The position numbers and the translations under genes were made by a program. From Acidimicrobiales bacterium (GTDB taxonomy: Bacteria; Actinomycetota; Acidimicrobiia; Acidimicrobiales; JADJXE01), in contig JADJXE010000001.1 in the NCBI GenBank assembly GCA_016716005.1, forward strand, positions 2,927,001-2,991,000: DNA of 64,000 bases, written 5' to 3'. Each line of letters opens with the position of its first letter. The stretch's first letter is position 1. Positions 16,775 through 25,080 of the stretch are shown piece after piece. The notes under the pieces are model-generated. The model saw nothing but the letters and a program-made list of their open reading frames with translations. It was not told the origin of the DNA and ran no database searches.

Positions 16775-17772
16775 CGGCAGAGGGGAAGCGACGGCGCACC
16801 GTTGGCATCGTTGGAGCCGGAGAGATCGTCGCTTCCATCCATCTCCCCGTGCTCTTGCGCCGGAAGGACGTCACGGTCGCGTACGTCGCGGACACCTCGC
16901 GGTCGGCCCTCGTCCGGGTCGAGCAGCGGTTCGGGGTATCCGGTCGGCTCCTGGCCGGACATGGTGATCCGCTACCGGAAACGGATGCGGTGCTGTTGTC
17001 GATTCCGATCGGAGCTCGGGAGCATTACTACGAGCAGTTGGTCTCGTGCACTGGTGCGCTGTACCTCGAGAAGCCCGTCGCCAGAGCTGAGGATGAGCTC
17101 ATGTCCCTCGTCCGCCTGCTCTCCGACCTCAAGGGCCCCGTCGTCGCAGGCTATCAGCGCCGTATGTACGCCAACGTGCGGTACTTGGCTCGAGCAGTAT
17201 CTGAGGGGGCACTCGGCAGGCCACTCAGGCTCATCGCATCCGAGGGAGGGCGGACCGGTGCAACGGGTGTCCGTTCGGGGTTTCGTGACGATGTCGCGCT
17301 CTCCGGCGGCGGCGTCCTCATGGATCTCGGGTGTCACGCCGTCGATCTCGCCCACTGGATCATGGGCTCCGGTGCAGGCGTACCGCTTGCTGGCCGGTTC
17401 GTCTTCGACGAGATGATCGATCGAGACGTGCGGCTCGACTTCTGTCTGGACGGATCGGGCGGGACGGTTGAGGCCAGTGTCGCGGTCAGCTGGTTGCATG
17501 ACCTTCGCCCTGAGCTGACGGTTGTCTTCGAGGACGGATCGGTCACGACGGGTACGAAGCCAGCGGAGTCAGTAGAACTCGTCTTGCCGAGCGGCGAGCG
17601 GCGAACCGTCCCCGCCCTCGGCGGAGCTTCGTCCATCGGCGAGGCGTTCAACACCGCATGGTCGGTCGTCCTCGGGACGGGCGACGCCGAGGACAATAGC
17701 CTCGTCCTTGTCTCGTGCCTTCCGGCCATCTCGTTCATCAATGCGACCTATCAGCTAGCGAGGCGGCCGTGA
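16771..17772 (+). CDS. Gfo/Idh/MocA family sugar-nucleotide oxidoreductase
   Basis: This 333-residue NAD(P)-dependent enzyme shows VGIVGAGEIVASIHLPVLLR at residues 11-30, the Rossmann GxGxxxxxH motif of the family, and LYLEKPVARAEDE near 97, the EKP motif whose Lys lies at the active site. A second half with GGGVLMDLGCHAVDLAHWIMG near 170 carries the catalytic His region. Members in glycan loci oxidise or reduce C3 of UDP- or dTDP-sugars. It overlaps its neighbours by 4 bp on both sides, so it probably works with the glycosyltransferase and the epimerase-like protein in one sugar-building step. Confidence 0.86.
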   Translation: MTAEGKRRRTVGIVGAGEIVASIHLPVLLRRKDVTVAYVADTSRSALVRVEQRFGVSGRLLAGHGDPLPETDAVLLSIPIGAREHYYEQLVSCTGALYLEKPVARAEDELMSLVRLLSDLKGPVVAGYQRRMYANVRYLARAVSEGALGRPLRLIASEGGRTGATGVRSGFRDDVALSGGGVLMDLGCHAVDLAHWIMGSGAGVPLAGRFVFDEMIDRDVRLDFCLDGSGGTVEASVAVSWLHDLRPELTVVFEDGSVTTGTKPAESVELVLPSGERRTVPALGGASSIGEAFNTAWSVVLGTGDAEDNSLVLVSCLPAISFINATYQLARRP

Positions 17773-18800
17773 CACCCCGGATCGTGATTGTCGGGGCGAA
17801 TGGCAACGTTGGCACGGAACTGGCGCTCCGGCTCGCGTCGGGAGGTGCCGCAGAGGTCGTTGGAGTCTGTCGGAACCGATCAGGCTCTGCCTTCCTACGT
17901 CTGCATGGCATCGAGTGTCGACATGGAGACGTCACCAACGCCAGCGAGGCGAGAGCGCTCCTCGCTGACAGCGATGTTGTTCTCCAGCTCGCCTACAGCG
18001 TCCCCAGAACGCGCCAGTCACGGCTACAGAACAGACTGATCGTGGTCAACTGCGTCCGCTACGCGCCCCGCGGGGCTGCTGTCGTCCTCGCGAGCACGAT
18101 AATGGTCTACGCGCCGAACGTTCCGTTCGTCCTTCCGGACGCATACGGCTTGGAGAAGCGCCGCCTCGAGAGGATTGGGCGTGGGGCAGGGACGCGGCAC
18201 GATCGGCCCGTGTTCGTCTTTCGATTGGGCCATTGTCTAGGGCCGCTTCAACCACAATCGACGGAGATCGAGCGGTCCCTGGCGGGGCCCGTCTCCTTGC
18301 CCGCAGCGGGTGAACGCGATTCGAACACCATCTACGTCGCTTCCATCGCCGAGGCGTTGATGAACGTTGCCGACGGTCGCGCTCGGCAAGGGGTCTACGA
18401 TCTGGTGAGTTGGCCGCAGTGGAGTTGGAGGCAGGTCTACGAGGAGCACGCTCAGGCGATCGAGAGGCGAGCACAGATCTCGCGTGGGCGTGGACCGGGC
18501 TGGTCTCGCGACCGTCTGCGTCGGGCCCTCCGGGACAGGCTGCTAGTGGTCCCGCAGCACCTACCCACTGCCGCGGGTGAGCGCCTCTACGGCGCCTACT
18601 TGCAGCGGAACCTGTTTCGCCGGGCGAGCACCAGCCTCAGCGCAGGAGTTCCTGAAGCTACGAGCTGGCGTCCGGTCGGGCGCCGGCCCCTTCCTGGGCT
18701 GGCAGATCCTCGGACGGCACTCCGGACCTACCCCCTGCCGCCACTCGGGCCGCTGTCGACGCTCCCACGAGGCTGGCGCGTATTCGAGTTCGGAGGATGA
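17769..18800 (+). CDS. NAD-dependent epimerase/dehydratase (extended SDR)
   Basis: GTG at 17769 overlaps the previous stop and gives a 343-residue protein that begins IVIVGANGNVGTELALRLAS, an extended-SDR NAD-binding motif. VVLASTIMVYAPN near residue 100 and the YGLEK pair near 120 supply the catalytic Ser/Thr, Tyr and Lys. It should interconvert or dehydrate a nucleotide sugar for the glycan. The last ~80 residues (after LPTAAGERLYGAYLQ) look less SDR-like and may be a lineage-specific tail. Sequence past the stop carries a transposase remnant, so the gene sits at the edge of the older locus. Confidence 0.78.
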   Translation: MTPRIVIVGANGNVGTELALRLASGGAAEVVGVCRNRSGSAFLRLHGIECRHGDVTNASEARALLADSDVVLQLAYSVPRTRQSRLQNRLIVVNCVRYAPRGAAVVLASTIMVYAPNVPFVLPDAYGLEKRRLERIGRGAGTRHDRPVFVFRLGHCLGPLQPQSTEIERSLAGPVSLPAAGERDSNTIYVASIAEALMNVADGRARQGVYDLVSWPQWSWRQVYEEHAQAIERRAQISRGRGPGWSRDRLRRALRDRLLVVPQHLPTAAGERLYGAYLQRNLFRRASTSLSAGVPEATSWRPVGRRPLPGLADPRTALRTYPLPPLGPLSTLPRGWRVFEFGG

Positions 18801-18820
18801 GCTGCGGCTTCCCTCGGGTG

Positions 18821-18880
18821 AGGATGCCCGTTCGCTGTGGAAGTGGGATGGTGATCCCGGTGTTGGTCAGGCGAGCTGAG
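18821..18880. repeat. Repeat copy A: insertion-sequence right end (pairs with 20214-20276)
   Basis: A segment matching 20214-20276 in the same orientation lies here. The last 33 bases (18848-18880) are identical to 20244-20276, and flanking similarity runs on into the transposase coding ends. Both copies hold the final codons and stop of an IS256-type transposase plus some bases beyond, so they are 3' ends of related insertion sequences. Confidence 0.75.
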
Positions 18881-19160
18881 GGTTGTTGTGGCGTGTGCCG
18901 GGGCTAGTCGTCTTGGCGACGGCGGCGACCAGGGTCGGCGCTTCCGCGTGGCCGTTGACGCGTGGGGGATCGTTCGGCTTCGAGAATGCAGGCGGCGATC
19001 CGAGACTCCTTCATGTAACCTTCGGGCGAGTCTCTCACCCGGGCAGTCGCGGTGCGGGTGATCGAGCTCATCGACTCGACCCAGGTCGTGTTCGTCAACG
19101 TGCGCCGTAGGCTGGGTGGGATCCCCACGGACATTCGCACAATCAACCCCACAACCGACG
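18867..19160 (-). pseudogene. 3' remnant of an IS256-family (Mutator) transposase
   Basis: On the minus strand the frame reads GIPPSLRRTLTNTTWVESM, then an EAERS segment. This is the C-terminal hallmark of IS256/Mutator transposases (GVPPTLxRTLRSTNxIESM...EAEKSFRRVNG). After EAERS a one-base slip is needed, and the next frame gives RVNGHAEAPTLVAAVAKTTS, ending at a TGA at 18867-18869. So the remnant keeps about the last 90 residues, frameshifted, and lacks the catalytic part. The end matches copy B at 20263, which shows that the same element family was here twice. Confidence 0.75.
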
Positions 19161-19260
19161 CGCCCGCTGGACCGGGCGAAGTTCGCCCTGGGTCTTCGTG
19201 GCGGTTTCGTGCCAACTAGTGGGGAGCTCAGTTCCGTGGGCGCAGGCCCAGTGGACGAAC

Positions 19261-20211
19261 TCAGGTGGCCCGCTTGCGGGCCGTGAAGCTCACGAGCCTA
19301 ATCATCAGGTCTTCTTCGCTGTAGCGGCCGCGCAACGAGCACCACGTGGCCGCTTCGTCTCGCTTGACGCGTCGACCGTCAGGAGTGCCGATCACCCCAA
19401 CGCTCAACAGCTCGAAGCGTTCTGCGACGAGGGCGTAGAGCTCAGCGAATCGAAGTTTGTTGAAGAGCCCCTGTTCGAGCCACCAGTGGGAGCCGTCGCC
19501 CACTCCGGTGGCCCGCTCCAAGAAGAGACCCGGGTCATCGATGAGGTGGTCGTAGCCCAAGTCCCACACATGTGAGCCGCCGTAGGTGTGCCAGAGGGGG
19601 CAACAGAAGGCATAGAACACCCCGCCCCGTCGGAGCACCCTATGAGCGTCGTCGAGAAACGCGCGCACGTCGACGATGTGTGGTAGGACACCCTGGCTGT
19701 AGATCAGGTCGAACGACTCTCGGCGGAACCCGAGCGCGGCTGCGTCCATCTTAGAGAACTGGATGGGGATGACGCGATCCGACGGCTCGACCCAGCGGTG
19801 CTCGTAGTCACCGATGTCGATGCCGATTACCGAGCCCGGCTGGTGCGGACCCCACATCCCATCCACCTCCCGTCCGTACTCGACGCCGATCAGCAGAACC
19901 CGCTTGCCCATGACTGCGCCATGGCGGGCCAAACGGCGGACCTCTTCGTGGTTGCTGAACCCAGTTCCGCTCGGGCTGTAGCGAATGTTCTTGTAGCGGG
20001 CCAGGTAGGGAGCGAACGAACGGATTGCTGGCGGCGACGAAAAGGCGCGAACATATAGTCGACCATACGTTGAGTCATAGCTGCGCCGGAGCATGCGGTT
20101 GTTGGCCAAACTGGCCCGCAGACGGCGGAGAAGCGACCGACGTTGATGCTGAGCCTCCTGCCATCGCTCGGCGAGTTCGTCATAGGTCGGCTCTAGTGGC
20201 CTTGCAGGCAT
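19261..20211 (-). CDS. Class I SAM-dependent methyltransferase
   Basis: This 316-residue protein has a basic N-terminal arm of about 55 residues and a Rossmann methyltransferase core. LLIGVEYGREVDGMWG near residue 106 stands in the SAM-binding position, though with a divergent glycine loop. VIGIDIGDYEH follows as strand 2, then FDLIYSQGVLPHIVDVRAFL near 165 and VLRRGGVFYAFCCPLWH, the usual motif 4-6 order. The acceptor is unknown, but a sugar or lipid-linked glycan fits the locus. The gene is read against the upstream operon and is bracketed by two transposase 3' remnants, so it may have moved in as an IS-borne passenger. Confidence 0.78.
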   Translation of the reverse strand: MPARPLEPTYDELAERWQEAQHQRRSLLRRLRASLANNRMLRRSYDSTYGRLYVRAFSSPPAIRSFAPYLARYKNIRYSPSGTGFSNHEEVRRLARHGAVMGKRVLLIGVEYGREVDGMWGPHQPGSVIGIDIGDYEHRWVEPSDRVIPIQFSKMDAAALGFRRESFDLIYSQGVLPHIVDVRAFLDDAHRVLRRGGVFYAFCCPLWHTYGGSHVWDLGYDHLIDDPGLFLERATGVGDGSHWWLEQGLFNKLRFAELYALVAERFELLSVGVIGTPDGRRVKRDEAATWCSLRGRYSEEDLMIRLVSFTARKRAT

Positions 20212-20213
20212 TC

Positions 20214-20276
20214 GAGGATGTCCCCTTCGCCGTTGAAGTGGGGATGGTGATCCCGGTGTTGGTCAGGCGAGCTGAG
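20214..20276. repeat. Repeat copy B: insertion-sequence right end (pairs with 18821-18880)
   Basis: This is the second copy of the segment at 18821-18880, in direct orientation and about 1.4 kb away, with a 33-base identical core at 20244-20276. It lies immediately upstream of the methyltransferase start at 20211, so the promoter and ribosome site of that gene come from IS-derived sequence. Confidence 0.75.
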
Positions 20277-20405
20277 TGTAGTTGTCGGGTGTGACGGGGC
20301 TCGTTGCCTTGGCGATGGCGGCCATCAGCGGCGCGGCCCTTGACGTGTCGGAAGGCGTCACCCGCCAGCTGCGTGTTCACCTGGAGGACCCATGCCCGCT
20401 CGCCG
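20263..20405 (-). pseudogene. Short 3' remnant of a second IS256-type transposase
   Basis: On the minus strand the sequence before the TGA at 20263-20265 reads AIAKATSPVTPDNYTQLA, closely matching VAAVAKTTSPGTRHNNPQLA at the end of the remnant at 18867. Further upstream AGDAFRHVKGRAA resembles the FRRVNG segment in another frame, so at least one indel is present. The intact-ended IS256 element at 20415 inserted immediately beside it. Only about 45 residues remain, so the family call rests mainly on the match to copy A. Confidence 0.55.
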
Positions 20406-20406
20406 C

Positions 20407-20414
20407 ATGCGCCG
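20407..20414. repeat. Target-site duplication, left copy (ATGCGCCG)
   Basis: The 8 bases ATGCGCCG lie directly outside the left terminal repeat of the IS256 element and recur at 21859-21866 outside the right one. IS256-family transposition typically makes 8-9 bp duplications. The identity shows that the element inserted here by transposition and has not since recombined with another copy. Confidence 0.8.
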
Positions 20415-21858
20415 GGTGGCGTCCCAGGAGCGGTGTAAATGGTTCGGGGCGCAGGCTCCTGGGTGATGTTACGCAGCTGCTGAGACAGCCTCGTCGGTCA
20501 CCTCGTTCGTGGCTGGCGGGTTGAGCAGCTGACGGCGCAGGTCCTGCAGGAGCCGCAACCCCTTCGGGGTCATGGTGAGGCCGCGCCAGCCGCGGCTGGC
20601 ACGGTCGAGGACTGCGCACACCAGCGATAGGCAGGAGCTCTCCCCGGGCAGCCGGCCGATCACCTTCACGCGCCGGCGGGTCTCGCCGAAGGTGCGCTCG
20701 ATGAAGTTCGAGTGGCGGATCCGCTTCCAGTGCTCGGCTGGGAACCGCAGGTGCACCGTGAGTGAGGCGAGGTCGTCGGTGACACACGCGACCGCGGACG
20801 GATAGCGGCTCTTCCACTTGGCGGCGAACTCGCCGGCCTGCCGGTGGGCCACCGCGATGGCGGCGTCGCCGGGCTCCGCGTCGCCGACGTCGAAGACCGC
20901 CCAGAAGTCGGCCTTCACTTCGGCCTGGTCGTGGGCGGACACCTTCGCGAGCACGTTGCGGGCGCGGTGGAGAGACACCGCTGGCGCAGGCTGGTCCCGA
21001 AGTGCAGCTCGAACGCGGCGATCAGCCCGGGCCCGCCGTCGCTGATCCCGAGCAACGGCGGCTGCAGACCACGAGCCTTCAGGTCGGCGATGAAGTCGTC
21101 CCACGCGTCGGTGGACTCTGATGCAGCGGCGGCGACGCCCACGAACACCGGCTTGCCGTCGGTGTCGAAGCCCCACGCGGCGAGCACCGGCTCGGCCGGC
21201 GCGCCCGGGTGCATCCTGAAGTGGCTGCCGTCCAAGTACAGGTAGTCGAGCCGGATGCCGGACAGGTCACGGCTGCGCCACGCCTCGAACTCGTCGCGGA
21301 TGCGCTGACAGATCCGGCTCACCGTCGACCTCGACAGCGCCGCCTCGGGGCCGAGCACCTCGGCCAGGGCGGCCTCGATGTCGCGGTCGGACAGGCCGCG
21401 CACCCAGCCGGAGATCACGAGGGACTCCAGCGCGTTGGTGCGGGTCACGCCGGTGCCGAAGAGCCGGGAGCAGAACGCCTCGTCGGTGCCGCGCAGCTTC
21501 GGGCGCTGCAACTCGACGGGGCCCATCGTGGTCTTCACCGCCGCCGGCGGCTGCCAGCCGTTGCCCGACCCGGCACGGTCGTCGTCCTCCCGGCGCTGGT
21601 AGCGGGTCCGGCCCAGGAACTCGTCGACTTCGACCTCGACGGCCACCTGCATCATCAGCCGCACGCTGAGACGGGCGACAGCCTCGAGGATCGACGCCAA
21701 CTCCCGCTCAGAGGCGAACAGCTCGTCGATCTGGGCGCGCAGGCGCTCGGTAGGGGATACTCGTCTTGCCACGGGTGTAGGTCTTCCCTCGTTGCTCTCG
21801 CAAGGTTTCGAAGGAACCTACGCCCGTTGCCCATTTACACCAGGGACCGGACGCCACC
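20415..21858 (-). mobile_element. IS256-family insertion sequence, about 1.44 kb
   Basis: The ends are imperfect inverted repeats. The left end holds GGTGGCGTCC (20415-20424) then GGTGTAAATGG (20432-20442). The right end holds CCATTTACACC (21831-21841) then GGACGCCACC (21849-21858). The two matching blocks are separated by 7 unmatched bases at each end. An 8-bp duplication, ATGCGCCG, flanks the element. A single IS256/Mutator transposase gene fills it on the minus strand. The element sits between an older transposase remnant and the 3' end of a broken DUF429 gene. The clean target duplication suggests a fairly recent insertion, even though the transposase is frameshifted. Confidence 0.88.
20469..21772 (-). 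pseudogene. IS256/Mutator transposase, split by one frameshift
   Basis: The N-terminal frame starts at 21772 (MARRVSPTERLRAQIDELFA) and includes the DDE acids Asp181 (YLYLDGSHF) and Asp245 (LGISDGGPG). At about 20,972-20,980, after LRQRC, one base seems missing. The second frame then continues HRARNVLAKVSAHDQAEVKA through the third acid in SNFIERTFGETRRR and stops at 20469. Restored, it would be about 434 residues, the usual length. The motif order and the QRC...HRARN join show that the two halves belong together. A sequencing error, a real mutation or programmed frameshifting could each explain the break. The last seems unlikely, because the site lacks a typical slippery heptamer. Confidence 0.85.
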
Positions 21859-21866
21859 ATGCGCCG
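21859..21866. repeat. Target-site duplication, right copy (ATGCGCCG)
   Basis: This is the second copy of the 8-bp target duplication of the IS256 element, identical to 20407-20414. Confidence 0.8.
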
Positions 21867-21868
21867 GG

Positions 21869-22620
21869 TCATCTCCGGCGGCGGCGGTGCAGGTCACCGA
21901 GGCGCGCCCCCGGAGGCCGTAGGTGGATCCAGCCCTCGGCCTTCACCACGTCGAGGTCGATCGGCACGCCTGCTGCGGCTGCCCCGTCACCCGGTCGGGG
22001 CGGGAGGCGAGCCGCGCCACGAGGGCGCATGTGAGGGCGTCGATGCCGTCGGAGCTGGCCATGAGGGTGGTGCGCCAGCGGCCGAGGTTGAGCGGGAGGC
22101 CCTCGGCCGCCATGGCGTCCAGCAGGTCCTCGCGGATCTGCACGTTCTGTGGGCTCCGGTAGCCGTCGGTGGGGATGCCCCAGAGGCGCAGCGCGGCGAC
22201 GGGGTAGGCCTCCACGATCCTGGTGTCGAAGCCGACCCGGTCGACCCGCCCGACTGTCCGTCGTCTGGCGGAGGTAGACGTAGGCCTCGGTCACGCGCCG
22301 GTTGATCGGGTCCCACGGGGCCTCCGCGAGAGCCAGTCGGGGCGACCGGCCACCGGGTCACCGATCAGCTCGTCAGCGAGCCAGACGCACACCGCCGTGC
22401 TGAACGCCAGCGGGAACCCGAAGGGCGCGTCGATGGCGGCCCACCCGCAGCGGTCGACCACGCGGCGGATCCGTTGGACCAGCTGGTGGTCGGAGGGAGC
22501 ACCGACCTCCACCGACACGACCCCGGGGTCCGTCCGCGCACCACTCGATCTCGCAGACGCCCGTCGTTCCGCTCTTCGTGGCGAGGTCGATGCCGGTGGT
22601 CCTCGTGGTGTGCGTCCCCC
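21869..22620 (-). pseudogene. DUF429-family protein gene with several frameshifts
   Basis: Minus-strand pieces in different frames assemble into one protein: TTGIDLATKSGTTGVCEIEW, then APSDHQLVQRIRRVVDRCGW and AAIDAPFGFPLAFS, then EAPWDPINRRVTEAYVYLRQ, then VEAYPVAALRLWGIPTDGYR and SSDGIDALTCALVARL, then DLDVVKAEGWIHL. This is the DUF429 plan (predicted RNase H-like nuclease fold, GxDxA...AIDAPxGxP...EAYPxA...D..DAL). At least four one-base shifts are needed, near 22,523, 22,320, 22,255 and 21,965, most in G/C runs. An IS256 element lies next to the 3' end. It is either decayed or poorly sequenced. Its 5' part is repeated in degenerate form at 24,880-25,000. Confidence 0.65.
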
Positions 22621-22680
22621 CTGACCGGTCGGGCCGGCGACCAGGCCGTGGGCTCGGAGAAGCCCACCATCGGCCTCGGC
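22520..22680 (-). repeat. Duplicated segment, copy 1 (partner at 24890-25080)
   Basis: This stretch and 24890-25080 share diverged but plain similarity in the same orientation. Each contains, on the minus strand, the sequence encoding VGFSE (the tail of a DUF4214 domain) followed by the DUF429 start region with TGVCEIEWC. In copy 2 the VGFSE belongs to the trypsin-DUF4214 gene and the DUF429 part is a remnant. In copy 1 the DUF429 part belongs to the longer pseudogene. The two copies flank the P-domain/CWB2 gene. Confidence 0.6.
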
Positions 22681-22689
22681 GGGGTCGGA

Positions 22690-24771
22690 TCAGGTGATGG
22701 CCACCTGGATGGCCTGGATCACGCTGGCGGCCACGGCGGTGGGGCCGCCGTAGACGAAGGCGACGTCGATGGGCACCTTCTTGCCCACCAGGTAGGCGTC
22801 GGTGGGGGCGGGCAGCGCCGTGGTCTGGGTGAGCAGGATGGGGCCGTTGGCGCGGATGGCGATGTGGGCGCCGCCGGTGAGGGCGTCGGGGAAGTCGAGG
22901 CCGGTGGCCACGCCCACGGCGCTGGGGTTGGAGAACCACCTGGTGGCCACGGCGGCGGCGGTGGCGTAGCGGTCGGCGCCGACGATGGCCTCGGACGAGG
23001 GGGAGGCGGCAGCGGCCGGCCCGCCGACGGCGTAGGTGGTCTTGCCGGCGATGTAGGCGCCGGTGGCCGGCGGGATGGTGTCGCCGTCGGTGAGCAGCAC
23101 GGCGCCGCCGATCTTGGCGGCCGCGGCCCCGCCGGAGAGGGCGTCGGGGAAGTCGGTGCCGGTGGCCAGGATCACGTTGGTGGGGTTGCCGAGGGCGTTG
23201 GCGATGGCGACGGCGGTGTCGTAGCGGGTGGGCCCGGCGAGGCGGCTGACGACGTAGCCGAGGCCCTGGAGCTGGCCGTCGACGGAGGCGCTGACGGCGG
23301 CGGGGCCGCCGAGCACGTAGACACTGCCGCCGGCGGGCAGCACCCGCTGGAGCTCGGCGAGGGTGTCGGGGCTGAGGGAGCTGGCCTTGACGGCCCGGTC
23401 GGCCTGGACGGTGGAGAGCAGGACCGGCCCGTCGAGGACCTTGGCCAGGGGCGTGCCGGCCAGGGCGTCGGGGAAGTCGAGGCCCGTGGCGATGACGACG
23501 GCGCCGGCCGAGCCGCTGGCGGGGAAGGCGTCACGCGACACCAGGATGGCCGTGGCGGCCCGGTCGGTGCCGCCGATCTGGGCCACCTGGCCCGCGGTGA
23601 GGGGCAGCGGGATGGGCACGGGCGGCGACGGCGGCCGTGGAGGGGGCGTGGGCAGGTTGATCGGCGGCACGATCGGGGCCGGCGGCAGGCTGCAGGTGCC
23701 GGTGGTGATGGTGAGCGACCAGTCGTTGAGGGAGCCGCCGTCGCCGGGGAGGTCGTCGGAGATGGTGATGGTCCAGGTGCCGTTCGGGTCTTCGCCGATG
23801 AACGCGGCCATCGCCTCTTCGGGCACCAGCGGTGAGGCGAGCGTCAGGTTCACGTAGGCGTGGTCGGTGACGAGGCCGTCGTTGGTGGTGTAGGGCACCT
23901 GGCCGCCGGGGTTGGCGCTGTCGTCCCACAGGGTGCCGTTGAACACGTCGTCGTTGCCGGCGCCGTTGTCGGTGGTGAGGGTCACCACCGTGCCGGCCGG
24001 CGACTGGACGGTGATGTCGAGGTCGGCCGCGAACGTGTGCTGGATCGAGGTCTGCAGGTTCACGTCGACGACCGACGTGCCCGCCCCGGAGACCGCGGTC
24101 GTCGAGGTGACGACCGCCGGACCGGTGGGGATGGCGACGGGGGTCGTGTTGGTGGCCGTCGTGGTCGCGGCCGTCGGGCCCGCGGGCAGCGTGGCCAGGG
24201 TGAGCGACCAGCTGTCGAGGGAGCCGCCGTCGCCGGCCAGGTCGTCGGAGATGGTGATGGTCCAGGTGCCGTTCGGGTCTTCGCCGATGAACGCGCCCAG
24301 GGCTTCCTCGGGCACCAGCGGTGAGGCGAGCGTCAGGTTCACGTAGGCGTGGTCGGTGACGAGGCCGTCGTTGGTGGTGTAGGGCACCTGGCCGCCGGGG
24401 TTGGCGCTGTCGTCCCACACGGTGCCGTTGAACACGTTGTCGTTGCCGGCGCCGTTGTCGGTGGTGAGGGTCACCACCGTGCCGGCCGGCGACTGGACGG
24501 TGATGTCGAGGTCGGCCGCGAACGTGTGCTGGATGAAGGTGGTCACATCCAGGTCCCAGAGAGGTACGGATCAGCGCCCGAGACGAGGATCGTCGAGGTG
24601 ACGACCCCGGCCCGGTGGGGATGCCGACGGGGTCGTGTTCGAGAGCGTCGTCAGCGTCGGCGAGCAACCGACAGGCGCCGGGGTGCAGCCAGCGCCGGCT
24701 GCACGCCGCCCGGCACCGCCCGCGATCGCCGACACGATCAGGAGGATCGGCCCGAAACGCCTGGCTCTCAT
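22690..24771 (-). CDS. Secreted protein with two P-domains and CWB2 cell-wall-binding repeats (frameshifted near its start)
   Basis: An ATG at 24771 follows GGAGGAG and encodes a signal peptide (MRARRFGPILLIVSAIAGGA...). After about 50 residues two indels near 24,605 and 24,560 break the frame. The rest is open to 22690. Two near-identical P-domains (proprotein-convertase type) follow, each with QHTFAADLDITVQSP and EDPNGTWTITISDDL. A Pro-rich linker leads to about three CWB2 repeats with QIGGTDRAATAILVSRDAFP, VIATGLDFPDALAGTPLA, VYVLGGPAAVSASV and later copies. CWB2 repeats bind anionic wall polymers, so the protein should sit on the cell surface. P-domains often accompany subtilisin proteases, but no protease domain is present here. 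Confidence 0.78.
23714..24044 (-). repeat. P-domain coding repeat, copy 2 (489-bp period with 24203-24533)
   Basis: About 331 bases are nearly identical to 24203-24533 at an offset of 489 bp, so a 163-residue unit of the surface protein has been duplicated. Only a few scattered differences are visible (for example AMAAFIGE against ALGAFIGE), which suggests a recent event or ongoing homogenisation. Confidence 0.8.
24203..24533 (-). repeat. P-domain coding repeat, copy 1 (489-bp period with 23714-24044)
   Basis: This is the partner of 23714-24044 and encodes the first P-domain of the surface protein. Such direct repeats can change the domain number by recombination and can also be collapsed or misassembled in short-read data. 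Confidence 0.8.
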
Positions 24772-24879
24772 GGGAGGACTCCTCCGGGGCGTCGACGCGG
24801 GATGGATCGAGCTGGCGACCTGAGGCGAAGCCCGACGAACCCGAGACGCTAGCGCGCCCGTGGCGGCTCGTGGGGTCTG

Positions 24880-25080
24880 CCGACACGACCCGCGCTGCGA
24901 TCCGTGCACCATTCGATCTCGCAGACGCCCGTCCTGCCGTGCTCCGTGGCGAGGTGGATGCCGATGGGCCTCGCGGTGTGCGTCCTGACGGGTCGGGCCG
25001 GCGAGCGCCGTGGGTCTACGGGCAGCCGCCGGTGATGGTGACGAACTCGGGGACTCGGAGAAGCCCACCATCATCTGGCC
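24880..25080 (-). pseudogene. Remnant of a DUF429 gene start downstream of the protease gene
   Basis: Past the protease stop at 25016 the minus strand reads GIHLATEHGRTGVCEIEWC, matching GIDLATKSGTTGVCEIEWC of the pseudogene that ends at 22620. Similarity fades after about 40 residues, where the signal-peptide region of the P-domain protein begins. It therefore looks like the left half of a duplicated protease-tail/DUF429-start junction. No complete gene can be built from it. Confidence 0.5.

Noticed and set aside
18821..20405. A complete composite transposon carrying the methyltransferase
   Set aside because: Only transposase 3' ends are present on both sides. Left ends, inverted repeats and target duplications for such a unit are not visible.
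20960..20990. Programmed -1 frameshifting in the IS256 transposase
   Set aside because: IS256-family transposases are normally made from one frame, and I see no slippery heptamer or following stem. A simple one-base loss explains the break.
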